From positions 1,240,001 to 1,304,000 of the forward strand of contig JAZGUH010000280.1 of assembly GCA_037893225.1 (NCBI GenBank): a DNA stretch of 64,000 nucleotides, written 5' to 3'. Shown one piece after another: positions 22,964 through 33,215 of this stretch. Under the pieces are notes generated by a model. That model saw nothing but the letters and a program-made list of their open reading frames with translations, was not told the origin of the DNA and did not search any database. Origin of the DNA: Hippasteria phrygiana. Taxonomy: Eukaryota > Echinodermata > Asteroidea > Valvatida > Goniasteridae. How positions within the stretch are numbered: the stretch's first letter is position 1; each line of letters starts with the position of its first letter. Position numbers and translations under genes: made by a program.

Positions 22964-23386
22964 AGGTAGAATACATCATTTGCAAAGACTAAGTATATAA
23001 GTAAATAGCAGTCTCAAGCATCCTGTGAAATCATGGCACCTGGTGTGCTGTCGTTTTCAAGAAAAGTGGAAATTTATACCGTTTTCCAACGATTGTTGGC
23101 CGACAATCGTTGGAAATAGTCTAGTTCACCGACCTGATAATTCCCTGACGTATATAAGTTGCTCCGTTTCGTCTAAAGTATTGTCAGGGAACCAGACTAC
23201 TAGAACATATTTGTTTCTCTCTACGCAGACTACGACTTTCCCAGCATATAGGCCTCGGCCCTATGCACACAAAACTTTAAACAGGTCAGTGTTTCAGTAT
23301 TTGCTATATAGCACCCTATAAAATACTAACCCCCAAATCCATTTATTTCTGAAAATTACAGCAAAAGCAAATGGCGTATACTACCT
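22964..23386 (+). mobile_element. TTAA-flanked MITE family A, copy 4
   Basis: TTAA at both edges (22960-22963, 23387-23390). Starts AGGTAGAATACATCATTTGC and ends ATGGCGTATACTACCT. The central palindrome is nearly perfect: CCAACGATTGTTGGCCGACA then ATCGTTGG. Confidence 0.9.
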
Positions 23387-23390
23387 TTAA

Positions 23391-24205
23391 CTGTCGTCTT
23401 TCATCATTCACTTTATATCGGAAAATTACTGATGGTTTTTACATGCATTTCTTTTAGGGCCAAATTTTAGCCAAGATTTTACTTTGTACTTAAATGTAGC
23501 CACACCGTGTTCTTATGCTTTAAAAAGACAAACATTTAAATTTACATTTAATATATTCAAAGAACTGAACCAAAAAGTTCAATCAACGATATTCTGTATC
23601 GGTTGACGGGGATCAAGTGTTATTTCCGTATTTCAGTTGCCCTCTAGTTAGGCCTATACCTACAGAAAGAAAAATCTAAATATTTAAAAACCCAATTCAC
23701 GAGTATAATTTGCCGAATTCATTGAACTTAATCAGCATTCCCGTTGTCTGCCTATACGGTACAGGCCGCCATCGCTAACACTAAACATTATGTCTTATAC
23801 AGTTTATGTCAACTCAATTGTCACAGTGTATAATTTCCAACCACAGGCCTAAACTATACTTTTTCATGTGTGCAGTTTGTGGAATATAAATGACGATTGT
23901 TTCGGGGAATTTATATCTAATTTGTTTCAATTCAAGTTAATACACAATGATACTGGTCTGATGCTCGAGTCGTAAACATCACAGCAAGTAACATGCCTTC
24001 ACGTGGTTATTTGTGTAATTCTAGGCTTAAACATGAAACAACTGAGGTTCATTTTGATTCTTTTTTCCCAGAAAATGTTGAGGTTCGTGTTTATGCTTTA
24101 ACATTGTTGGTCGATCTTCAAACATTTACTTTGTCCGATTCATGGAGCAGATTCGTTCTGGTCCTCCAGAGTTTCATACACAGTTTGTTTTCTTCGTATG
24201 ACTCT
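23391..24205. other. Non-coding, no repeat recognised
   Basis: AT-rich single-copy-looking sequence leading up to the candidate exon at 24206. Confidence 0.3.
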
Positions 24206-24388
24206 ATGACAAACCATTCCTATGGGCCACACTTCACACACACACAGTGCACCGAAAGTACAGACGCCGACGGTTTGACCCCTAATGTACTTTTTTTCGG
24301 GGTCCCGTTGCGTGTGTTCTACGTGGGCAAGGAGCTCACTCAGGTGGAGCCCCGATATCAGCACTACACACGGCGCCGCCAAGTACAG
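24206..24388 (+). CDS. Candidate unidentified coding exon
   Basis: From ATG at 24206 an open frame of 61 codons runs to a consensus splice donor, CAG|GTGAGT, at 24389. Its second half (24248-24388, exactly 47 codons) has coding-like codon use with many G/C third positions and follows a possible acceptor (CACACACAG) at 24245-24247. The translation contains GLTPNVLFFGVPLRVFYVGK and ends in the basic segment YTRRRQVQ. I do not recognise the family. A distant resemblance to the C-terminal part of retroelement integrases (TPN.L.FG) is possible but weak. The open frame extends upstream to 23993 in the same phase. No partner exon was found, so this may be an isolated exon of an unannotated gene, a decayed retroelement piece, or chance. 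Confidence 0.25.
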
Positions 24389-24424
24389 GTGAGTCCGCCC
24401 AGAACTAATTGGTGCCGAGACTGA

Positions 24425-26660
24425 ATAGAGCAGAGCGAACTCCTCTTGTGACGAAGGACAAAGAATATAACATGGTTACACTTGTCCCTCAGTCAAACAA
24501 TTTGTGACGCAAGGAGCGTTAAACCTTTGTTGTCATTTCGGCACTGCTGTGGTTTTTTGGTGCGCAATAGACGTGTGTACCACGACAGACAATAATTATT
24601 CTTTGCCAGACAAAGCGTGCATAGTGTAGTACAATACTTTTCAGATGTGGGGGAAAAAATCTCTTTAAGTCGACAGGTGTCACTGTCGTGATTGTACCAA
24701 CGCGCCGAAGTCAGTGAGGGAAATTCCTTCTAAAGGATTAAGAAGTTGTAATGAGGTAACTTGAAAATGTTGCCTTCAAGTTTGCTTTAACCGCACCCCC
24801 CCCCCCCCCCCCCATTCTCAAAATTCAGATTCTAAGCTTACAGAGTGCGTTCGCCCCGGTCTCGCATTATTATCTCAAAAATCCTAAGCACTAGACTCGA
24901 CCATGACTCGACTGAGTAAAAACACGTGGTAAAAATAGTTGGTGTCACCTGCAGCTTAACCATGGGAAGTCTACACTGGAGGCAATTTCTTCGTGTAGTT
25001 TATCAGTTGCTAGCGTCAAAACAACTCGCTTGTCTGTTATTCTGACATCACGGGGCTAGAATTTGGGGTAGAAAAAAATGGGGCGACAATCACGAGTCTG
25101 TAAGCTGCAATTCAAGACCACAGTCGACTGGGAGCCGCTGGTTCCATGGTTCCAGCAAGTTCATCAAATTTATGCCAGCAAGTGAGGTCACATCAAACTG
25201 ATTCCATAATCTGCATCACAATCAAAGTATTCATATTATCCGTTAAGCCATCAAAGTACAGTGACCTTCTTATTTGGTTCCGGTGTGTCGAACACCCTTA
25301 GAGAAGTCCAGAACGCATGACAGAAAACAAGTTGCACTATCTCATCTGTAATGTTTGTTTCGTGGAGGGCTAGGGGTGTAGGTTGGCGACAATAAACGGC
25401 CCTTAAGATGAAGAGACGTGTACGGTCTCCAAAAAGTGCAACTCGGGTTCACTGTACTTTATTCGGGTTTGCTCGGCGGCCCGTGGGCGACGTGAATGCT
25501 GTAGATTAGTATGTGGGCTAGGCTGCTGGCGCGTGCTGGCCTGAACTTGAGACAAATTAATCTAGACATCTTCGCCAATTTAAACACATTAAGGGTCATA
25601 AACCGCAGCGTGATACCCCGACATTATGCCCTCTCCTCTATAAACAGACCATACAATAACATATTGAAGACGGTTTCAATTTTAAACTGGATTATGCCAA
25701 TCAAATCTGCGTGGTTCGAACGAAAGCGGTTCGAGAGCTATACACGTACCGGCGTAATTGTGTTTACAATAAACTAGAAATGTGAATATAATTCTATCTA
25801 CAAGTACCAAAAAAAATCGAAGACATGAATTAGATTTGACTGGATTCAGCCTGTACAGGAAGAAAGCGGCGATTTAACATCTTGATTTAAGGATGTTATT
25901 ATCTCTCCCATCCCGTCAACCCTGTCATTGGAGAAACGACCACATTATTGACCTCGGGCTAAACCTTTTTGGAATTTCAAAAGCCTTCTTTAATTCTGAA
26001 TTGGTCTGTAACTGAGTACGACCCGAGTCCGGGGGGGGGGGGGGGACGGGGGCCACGCCCCCAATATTTTTTGGGGAGGGGACAAGTATGGCAGTGTCCC
26101 CCAATAAACAGTTAGCTGAAAAAATGACAATGCTTTGCTGAAAGTGTGTTAAATTGGGTAGAAATGAAAAGTACATCATTACACACTATGGCTTCGCGAT
26201 ATTCAACTGAATCGTAACGTCACTAAACAAAAATGTCGATCGATAAACATATCGATCGGGAAGCTGTGGATAGACCTGCGGATCGAACTTCCAAGGCCAG
26301 CCAAGGCTGCCTACATGTATTGTTTACTAGACAAAAATAGAACAATGCTATTTACCCGTTTTTGTGTTGAACCTTTTCAGTTACCAACCGCCATCCTGAA
26401 TTTCACGGGCCAAATCAACGGCGTACAATATTTGCATCAAATAAAGAAGTTATTTTAAATTTCTTCTTTTAATATTCACGTTTACTATTAGTAAGTGCTG
26501 AATCCAATAGGCCAGTGAATACTCTTTAAAATGTTCAAGGTGACACTCAGAAAGTGTTCAATTAAAGTTTGAGTTACGGTAATTTAACTTAACACAATGT
26601 TATAGGCCTGTGTAGCATTTTCTCTGTATATTACATCTGACTTTCAAAGATATAGCGCTA
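24425..26660. other. Non-coding, mostly unique
   Basis: Contains a C18 run (24796-24813) and a G15 run (26031-26045). No gene recognised. The 88-codon frame at 25511-25777 has no known domain. Confidence 0.3.
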
Positions 26661-26671
26661 ATTCTTTTTAA

Positions 26672-26925
26672 CGGGCGTCGCCTAATGCAAGGCTAATGAC
26701 CACTCCAGGTAACGGGTTACGAACAGTGATGGTATTTGCAACATTTTGGTTTCGAACTCGTCCACCCTTACGTTTTTCCTGGGCCGATATCTTAATAGTG
26801 GATAAATCTTCAACAGGTGTCAGAGCAATTATCCCAATTTTCAGACCCAGGCGGGGTTAACTTCCACCTTAATGAGACTGATGACTCACCTCCTCATTTA
26901 ATATCCAAAATGAATTGCAGGACAG
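26672..26925. repeat. Dispersed repeat E, copy 1
   Basis: Shares with 39134-39430 the words CCACCCTTACG.TTTTCCTGG, AAATCTTCAA.AG and TATCCCAATTTTCAGAC, preceded by a GGGCGTCGCCTAATGCAAGG segment that resembles the 3' end of the LINE at 28205. Possibly a decayed retroelement; identity not established. Confidence 0.55.
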
Positions 26926-26940
26926 ACTACGGTGACAGCC

Positions 26941-27168
26941 CGATAGTCCGAAGGGTTCTTATAGTCCGAAGGGTTCTTATAGTCCGAAGGGTTCTTATAG
27001 TCCGAAGGGTTCTTATAGTCCGAAGGGTTCTTATAGTCCGAAGGGTTCTTATAGTCCGAAGGGTTCTTATAGTCCGAAGGGTTCTTATAGTCCGAAGGGT
27101 TCTTATAGTCCGAAGGGTTCTTATAGTCCGAAGGGTTCTTATAGTCCGAAGGGTTCGATAGTCCGAAA
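26941..27168. repeat. 18-bp minisatellite, about 12 copies
   Basis: Perfect or near-perfect ATAGTCCGAAGGGTTCTT units. Because 18 is a multiple of 3, it yields an open frame reading IVRRVL over and over; this is not taken as a gene. Confidence 0.95.
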
Positions 27169-27866
27169 ATAGAATATAAGGTTAAATAATCCGAAGGTTC
27201 GATAGTCCGAATAGACGATAGGGTGCGATAATCCGAATCGACAATAAGGTTCGATATTCCGAATAGACGATAGGGTTCGATAGTCCGAATTTACGATAAG
27301 GTTCGATAGTCCGAATTTACGATAAGGTTCGATAGTCCGAATTTACGATAAGGTTCGATAGTCCGAATTTACATTAAGGTTCGATAGTCCGAATTTACAT
27401 TAAGGTTCGATAGTCCGAATTTACATTAAGGTTCGATAGTCCGAATTGACAATAAGCTTATTGCCGATTCGGACTATCGGACCTTATTGCCGATTCGGAC
27501 TATCCAACCTTATTGTCAATTCGGACTATCGGACCTTATTGTCAATTCGGACTATCGAACCTTGTGTGCTTTCGGAATAATGAACCTTCGGACTATTGAA
27601 CCTTCGGACTATTGAACCTTATTTTTGTTTCGGACTTTCGAACCTTCGGACAAATTAAACTTATTCTAAATTCGGACAACCGAACCTTCGCATAAATGAA
27701 CCTTTAGATTGTCGGCCCTTCGGACCAATGGACCTTCGGACTATTGCATCAAATGTTCGGATTAACGAACCGTATTTCATTTTCGGAATAACGAACCCCC
27801 TCTTATGGTGAATTTGTACGTTCGGAATATCGAACCTTCGGATCAATAAACCTTCGGACTATCGGG
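27169..27866. repeat. Palindromic minisatellite (TTCGATAGTCCGAA family)
   Basis: About 27-bp units, GGTTCGATAGTCCGAATT plus TACGATAA or TACATTAA, run forward to a centre at AATAAGCTTATT (27451-27462). After it, units appear in reverse complement (TTCGGACTATCGAACCTT) and diverge progressively to 27866. The whole block could fold on itself. Confidence 0.9.
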
Positions 27867-28204
27867 CGGACACCGGACCGACACCCAGAAGCGAGAGACC
27901 ATTGCATGTACAATGTATTTGCAAAAATCTTAAAGTCTGGAAAAACTTCACTTAAACAAGGAACATTTTGGGAGGTTAAAAAAGCTTTTTGGAGCGGGGG
28001 GGGGGGGGGGGGGTCAGTATAGTCCCCCCTGCCCTGCCCGTAGATCCACCACGTTTCAAAATGTAAAAATACAATTCGAAAAGGTCGTATCAAAGCTTAC
28101 TTGTAAACTACAACAAAAATGAAAACACTATACAATAATCGCACGATTTCAATTGTCCTGAAACCCCCACATTTCATCTTTTTGGTTAGTTATAACCTAT
28201 TTGT

Positions 28205-28580
28205 GTATGGGTATCGCCCAACACAAGGCCAAAAGGCCACTCAAGGTGTGGGCTACAAAAGACAATAAAAGACAGAAATCACAGGGATAGAAGGTATCTA
28301 TTCACGTTTCGTTTGAAATGTGAAAGATTATAGGTGGAATGGGAAGCAGGTTACAGGTAAGGAGTTCCAAAGAGAGGCCGCAGTACGAGAAAAAACTTGA
28401 AGAGTATCTCACAGTACTAGCCTTTGGAACAACAACAGTGAAAGGATGTATATAGCGTATATTATGGCTGAGAAGGGCAAAATTGCCAGAAAATGGATAT
28501 TGGGTTTTCACGAAGAGACAAATGACACTCTGTGAGGCAAAACGGGCCATTTCTCGTTCTGAGTTTTCACGAAGAGACAA
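28205..28580 (-). mobile_element. LINE 3' end (reverse-transcriptase tail), broken
   Basis: On the minus strand the translation gives RYIHPFTVVVPKASTVRYSS, then, after a frame change, SLWNSLPVTCFP, then AHTLSGLLALCW. A basic-aromatic segment followed by LWNSLP close to the 3' end is the usual C-terminal signature of non-LTR retrotransposon polymerases. Stops and frameshifts show it is dead. The plus-strand copy at 57440-57690 aligns through the same segments. Confidence 0.75.
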
Positions 28581-29036
28581 ATTTATTAATCAATTAATAA
28601 CTCTGTAATTAATTGACTTATCGCTCAGCTGCTAATGACTTGTGAAAGACCGAGAACTGAACTTTAACATAGTGTCAACACTAAATCAACATGTGGTATA
28701 AATGCAGGTAATATCTTCAATTTAAAAAGTGATCAGCTTGATATTCTTGTAACTTTCCTTTAGTGCGGAGAGGCAAAATTCGTCTTTTCGTGAAAACTGT
28801 GACGAAATGTTCGAGTACAATCAGACTGGTGCCACATACATATGCAGCATCTACACAACAAAAACGCTTACATACAAAGGGCACCACTCTGGGTTGTTTA
28901 AGTTACGTGTTACGGTCGCCGATGAGCACAGCTGACTACATGGAGTGGCGACTCGACTACATAGCATGGGTACCCGCTGGCAAGCTTTCACGGCGCCCGT
29001 CTCGTCATGAAATTCATGACACGGGAAAGTATGGTG
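28581..29036. other. Non-coding, no feature recognised
   Basis: Mixed sequence with an open frame on the plus strand (28763-29083) that runs into the family C arm and has no recognisable domain. Confidence 0.3.
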
Positions 29037-29297
29037 GTTTTCGTCTTCGTCTTCCGATTCGTCTCCGACATCTGAATAGCTGAGAAGCAAACCAAATGTA
29101 AATATTCAAATTTTTGCATTCATAATCAACCGAATGAATGTTCCTGAAGCAGAACATGCATCAAAATTTAGAATATTTCCATTTTGTCTGAAATATTCAG
29201 AAGTTCGAGACGAAACCAAAGCCGAGACGAAGCCAAAGCCGAGACGAAGCCAAAGCCGAGACGAAGCCAAAGCCAAAACGAAGCCAGGGTTTCGAAA
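29037..29297. mobile_element. Foldback element family C, copy 2
   Basis: Inner arms TGAATAGCTGAGAAGCAAAC and ATATTTCCATTTTGTCTGAA, and the loop GAATGTTCCTGAAGCAGAAC, match 3908-4140. The right outer arm is expanded into four or more GAGACGAAGCCAAAGCC units, ending AGGGTTTCGAA. The left outer arm is shortened. Confidence 0.8.
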
Positions 29298-29635
29298 AAC
29301 ACAACTATGACTGAATTACAAGTACGCGTACTTCCGGTTTACAGACATACTTTAATTCCCGAACCAAATTTTCCTCCCCGAAAGTATTTTTTATCAATGT
29401 TTATCAGACAAACGGCGCATTTGCAGGGGAAATGAAAGTATTTCACTTGTATATTTGTATGATTGTATTTTTTTGTATTTGTATGATTGAATGTTTTTAT
29501 TAATAATATTATTTCTTAATACTAATTATGTCTAACCACGGTAATTTTGTAATGACCGTGGGAAGGCTGGGTGCCGCATAAGTCATTTGACATTGTGCAT
29601 AACTTCCCCATAACTTTTTCTCTAATTAACTCTCC

Positions 29636-29846
29636 AGAGTTGTAGTCGAGTTCCTGGAGGTCCTTTCACAAGTCCTTTCGCAAGCCCAGTCAGAAGTCCT
29701 TTCATAAAGGCCAGTCACAAGTAACTGGATGAACAATGACAAAGGAATGCCTTTGTCAAAGCTCATTTGAATAGCTCGTGATTGGGATTAGGACTGGAGT
29801 GCTTGTGATGGACTTACAGGGACTTGTGATGGACTCGATTATCTCT
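29636..29846 (-). mobile_element. Foldback MITE family H, copy 2
   Basis: Inverted copy of 16897-17108: AGAGTTGTAGTCGAGTTCCT at the left, CAAAGGAATGCCTTTGTCAA in the centre and GATGGACTCGATTATCTCT at the right. Confidence 0.8.
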
Positions 29847-30485
29847 GTAACTCTCACTGCATTGTATCACTTTATTTGTATGCATTTTGTTCGAGTTATT
29901 CTGTTCACTGTTTATTTATATCTTTGATTTATTTTCATATTTTCATTGAGTGAACATTTTCCTTTTTATTTATTTAAAGGCCTATGTACACCATTTACAT
30001 TACTGAAGTTGTGGACAAATACAAATTGATGACGATGATGAAAGAAACGCTTTTTGTAGTAAAGCTCTTACCATTTTAACGAAATGAACAGCAGTTGCAT
30101 TTTGCATGCAGTCAACGTTCAAATGTCACACAACAGCTTGAAAGTATTTTCGTCCTTGGGGGAGTGGTCATATGTAAAATGCCATTATAGTCTTCCCTTC
30201 AATGACCTTTGCAGTCATTATAAATTTAGGACTACCCTTAGTCTCTAGCCCAATGGGGTGCACCCTTCAAACATTGTTTAAAGAAACGTAATTATGCCTA
30301 TGTATAGTTAAGTATTAAACAAAAATGTCGTGTTTTTTCTCACGCAAAAAATTACTTGTGTACAAGTATGTCCATACTGCAGCGGATGTGCACGAAACGT
30401 AAGACGTCTTAAAGCAGCTAAGCCCGTGTATCACCCTGGAAAATAATTGTGTATATTTAACAAGGGAAAAAGCTAATTGGCATAG
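29847..30485. other. Non-coding, no feature recognised
   Basis: AT-rich with no open frame of note. Confidence 0.3.
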
Positions 30486-30572
30486 CTTTTTGTTCTACTT
30501 CTAGATACATCTTGAGAAATATTGGTGGAAAGCCGAGTTTCACGCTCAAACACCCTAACTGGAGGAACCAAG
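30486..30572 (+). repeat. Dispersed repeat O, copy 2
   Basis: TTTTTGTTCTAC, ATATTGGTGGAAAGCCGAGT, TTCACGC and AACTGGAGGAACC match 22374-22460. Confidence 0.65.
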
Positions 30573-30794
30573 CTGGACAAGCCGGTGGAACATTTACCAT
30601 GAAAATATCGCCATCTTGCACAAACTGATGATTGTTTTTTTTTAAGAATTGAAAAACCACCACTTTTTCCCCACTTAAAACACTTAAATCACGTTTGCAT
30701 TTTTGTAATACATGGTAATATGCATACAAATAAGAATTGGATAACCACTATGCATGTTTCCTTAAAGGTTTCGTGAGGGCTCCCAATCAATTAT

Positions 30795-30995
30795 TCCACG
30801 CCTACCATACAAGTACAACCGGGGAAACCCCTAACACTTTTACAACATGTGTTCTGGGTTTTGTTACGAGAACTGATAGTGCATCTTAATTTCCCATCCG
30901 AAGGACACGACCCTGTCAATCCCAAGACTAGAATGGTCTGATCTCTGCCATCACCACCCAACCGCAACAACTGTGTGGTCTCCCACAACACGGCT
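30795..30995 (+). repeat. Dispersed repeat M, copy 1
   Basis: GGGGAAACCCCTAACACTTT, then TTCTGGGTT, TTTCCCATCCGAAGGACACG and GTGTGGTCTCCCA align with 48786-49010. The CCCATCCGAAGGACG word is common in interspersed repeats of marine invertebrates, from memory. Confidence 0.65.
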
Positions 30996-31133
30996 CACTG
31001 TCAATATCGTTTAGTTTCCATAACATGCCATTTCTTTCATTGAGCTGTCTGGCAAAATAATAAAGAACGGGTACGTGGCACTGTCGTATTTACATAAACT
31101 AAATATGGGACATTTGGGGACATGCACTCTTAA

Positions 31134-31547
31134 AGGTAGTATACATCATTTGCAAACATAAACAACTACTGAATTATAACGATTTAAATACCGTACATCC
31201 TGTGCAATCATAGCACATGGTGTGCCGTCGTTTTCAAGAAAAGTGGAAATTTATATCGTTTTCCAAGAACGATTGTCGGCCGACAAACGTTGGAAATAGT
31301 CTAGTTCCCCGACCTGATAATTCCCTGATGTCTATAAATTGCTCCGTTGTCTAAGGTATGGTCAGAAAACCAGCCTACTAGAACATAATTTTGTTCGCTC
31401 TGTTTTTCATGTTATTTTCCAACATCTATGCACTCAAAACTTTAAACAGGTCGGTCTTACAGTATTTGCTAGCACGCTAAAATACCCCCAAATCCATTAA
31501 TTTCTGAAAATTACAGCAAAAGCAAATGGTGTATAGGCCTACTACCT
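31134..31547 (+). mobile_element. TTAA-flanked MITE family A, copy 5
   Basis: TTAA at 31130-31133 and 31548-31551. Starts AGGTAGTATACATCATTTGC and ends ATGGTGTATAGGCCTACTACCT. The palindrome region reads ACGATTGTCGGCCGACAAACGT. Confidence 0.9.
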
Positions 31548-31841
31548 TTAAAACCTGTAGTAAGATTTGACTGAAAATGGTCCGCACACAGCCTTTCTTG
31601 CACCCAACTGACACATTCACAGCAATGGGTGCAAATGGTCTGTTTTCCAAGTCAAATCTGATTACGGTTTAAGAGTGTATACTAAACTTTTTGAAATGTA
31701 CCACTTTTAGACTTCTCGTAGAAATGCAATTTGAAAGCAAAGTTCCTTTTTCGAAGGAGGGTGACTGGCAACAGACCTCACTATTTCCGATTATATGCGA
31801 CTCCAAAAAGACAAACGAACCGTGAAGTTGACAACTTTTAA

Positions 31842-32161
31842 AGTTTGTATACAATAATTTGCTTTTGCTGTAATTTTAAGAAATAAATGGATTTAGGGGT
31901 TAGAATTTTATTGACCTGTTTAATGTTGTGTGCATAGATGCTGGGAAAACAGAGAGAACAAAATCAGTTCCAGTAGTCTGGTTCCCTGACCCTACTTTCA
32001 ACAAATCGGAGCAATTTATAGAGTCGGTGAATTTTCAGGTCGGGGAACTAGACTATTTCCAACGCTTATTGGCCGACAATCGTTGGAAAACGATATAAAT
32101 TTCCACTTTTCTTGAAAACGACAACACACAAGGTGTCATGATTTCACAGGATGCTTGAGAC
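31842..32161 (-). mobile_element. TTAA-flanked MITE family A, copy 6 (truncated)
   Basis: TTAA at 31838-31841, then AGTTTGTATACAATAATTTGC and the family interior in reverse orientation, up to TTTCACAGGATGCTTGAGAC. There it is cut off by the family B element starting at about 32168. Confidence 0.85.
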
Positions 32162-32167
32162 ATTCAT

Positions 32168-32405
32168 GGGCGTTTCTCAAACCCTGACTTGGGCTCGGGC
32201 TTCGGCTTCGCGTAATTTTATGTCCCCAGATTTGGCAAGATCTTGGATACTGTTTTTGCTACATGTATATCAAAGTTTAATGTTTTAATCCGGAGCCAGA
32301 GTCTGTTAATATATTTCCGTATTCAAGGTTTCAGATTGGCAATGGGACTGGGGAATAACTGGAGACGAAGCCGAAGCCCAAGTCGAAGACAAGGTTTGAG
32401 AAACC
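32168..32405 (+). mobile_element. Foldback element family B, copy 3
   Basis: Starts GGGCGTTTCTCAAACCCTGA, then CTTGGGCTCGGGCTTCGGCT. The interior has TTATGTCCCCAGATTTGGCA and GATTGGCAATGGGACTGGGG. It ends in CGAAGCCGAAGCCC...GGTTTGAGAAAC. It interrupts or abuts MITE A copy 6. Confidence 0.85.
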
Positions 32406-32411
32406 CCCTTA

Positions 32412-33085
32412 AGCCCTGTCCGCACTGGACTTATTTTGGTAAAACTTACCGAGACAATGGGTACTTTTCCCATTTTAAGTCCAGTGCGGACAGCCTAGGA
32501 CGTTTTCCTCTCAGTTACTTTTCCTTAGTCCAGCGGTTACTTCTACCGGCCAACTGCTGCCCAGGAAAACTGACCAGGTAACTTTTCCCGAGACGATAAG
32601 TCCAGTGCGGACAGTGCGAGTCGGTAAAAGCGGCTCAGGAAAGCGTACATCCGGACCGAGCGCGAGGTCATGCTACACTGGGACACCACGCATGCGCTTT
32701 GCATTGCTTCACCGCGGTGCGGTGCACGTGGCAAGTTTCCAAATTCCAGTGCGTTGTTCCTTTTTTGTCTGCAATCATGGCAGATATTATTATTGATACA
32801 GTCAGAAGTTTGATTGGTGCTAATCGATGTAGTCCTATATGTACACATCAGCCGGAAAAATGAAAAGGCATGCGTGATTTGGGTCAATCGTGTCAATGTA
32901 GAAAGGTCACGCAAAGCGCCCTCATGCGTCCTTATATTGACAGCTCGGTTACTTCTCCCACGGTCTCGGTAAAATTTTCCCATGTTGAAAGTCCAAGTGC
33001 GGACAGTGGTCACATTTGACCATTTTTCATTTTACCATCGTCTCGGTAAAACCTTCCGAAAAATAAGTCCAGTGCGGACACGGCT
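32412..33085. mobile_element. PIF/Harbinger-type MITE, 674 bp
   Basis: Flanked by the 3-bp duplication TTA (32409-32411, 33086-33088). Termini AGCCCTGTCCGCACTGGACT and AGTCCAGTGCGGACACGGCT are inverted and extend to about 45 bp through GGTAAAA.TTACCGAGAC. Extra internal copies of AAGTCCAGTGCGGACAG lie near 32479 and 32599, and TCCAAGTGCGGACAG near 32992. A TTA/TAA duplication with a GC-rich inverted terminus is typical of PIF/Harbinger. The 156-codon minus-strand frame inside shows no transposase motif. Confidence 0.8.
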
Positions 33086-33092
33086 TTAGTCT

Positions 33093-33215
33093 AGTTTCGG
33101 GAAAGCCAGTTTGGTTCGGAAAAGTCGGACCGTCGGAAAATTGGAAAATGCATAGAGTGGTGCACTTGGTCTGTTAAGCGCTTTGGCTGCGTATGCTGCA
33201 GTATGTGCGGCGTCA
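33093..33215 (-). mobile_element. MITE family G, copy 3 (partial)
   Basis: TTTGGTTCGGAAAAGTCGGA, then GGTGCACTTGGTCTGTTAAG, GCTTTGGCTGCG and GCAGTATGTGCGGCG: one end of family G, adjoining the Harbinger-type element. Confidence 0.7.

Noticed and set aside
26817..27161. 114-codon frame ending in repeated IVRRVL
   Set aside because: It is the translation of an 18-bp minisatellite; the part before it matches dispersed repeat E.
32543..33013. 156-codon minus-strand frame as a transposase
   Set aside because: It lies wholly inside a 674-bp MITE, contains the element's repeated terminal words and shows no DDE or helix-turn-helix pattern.
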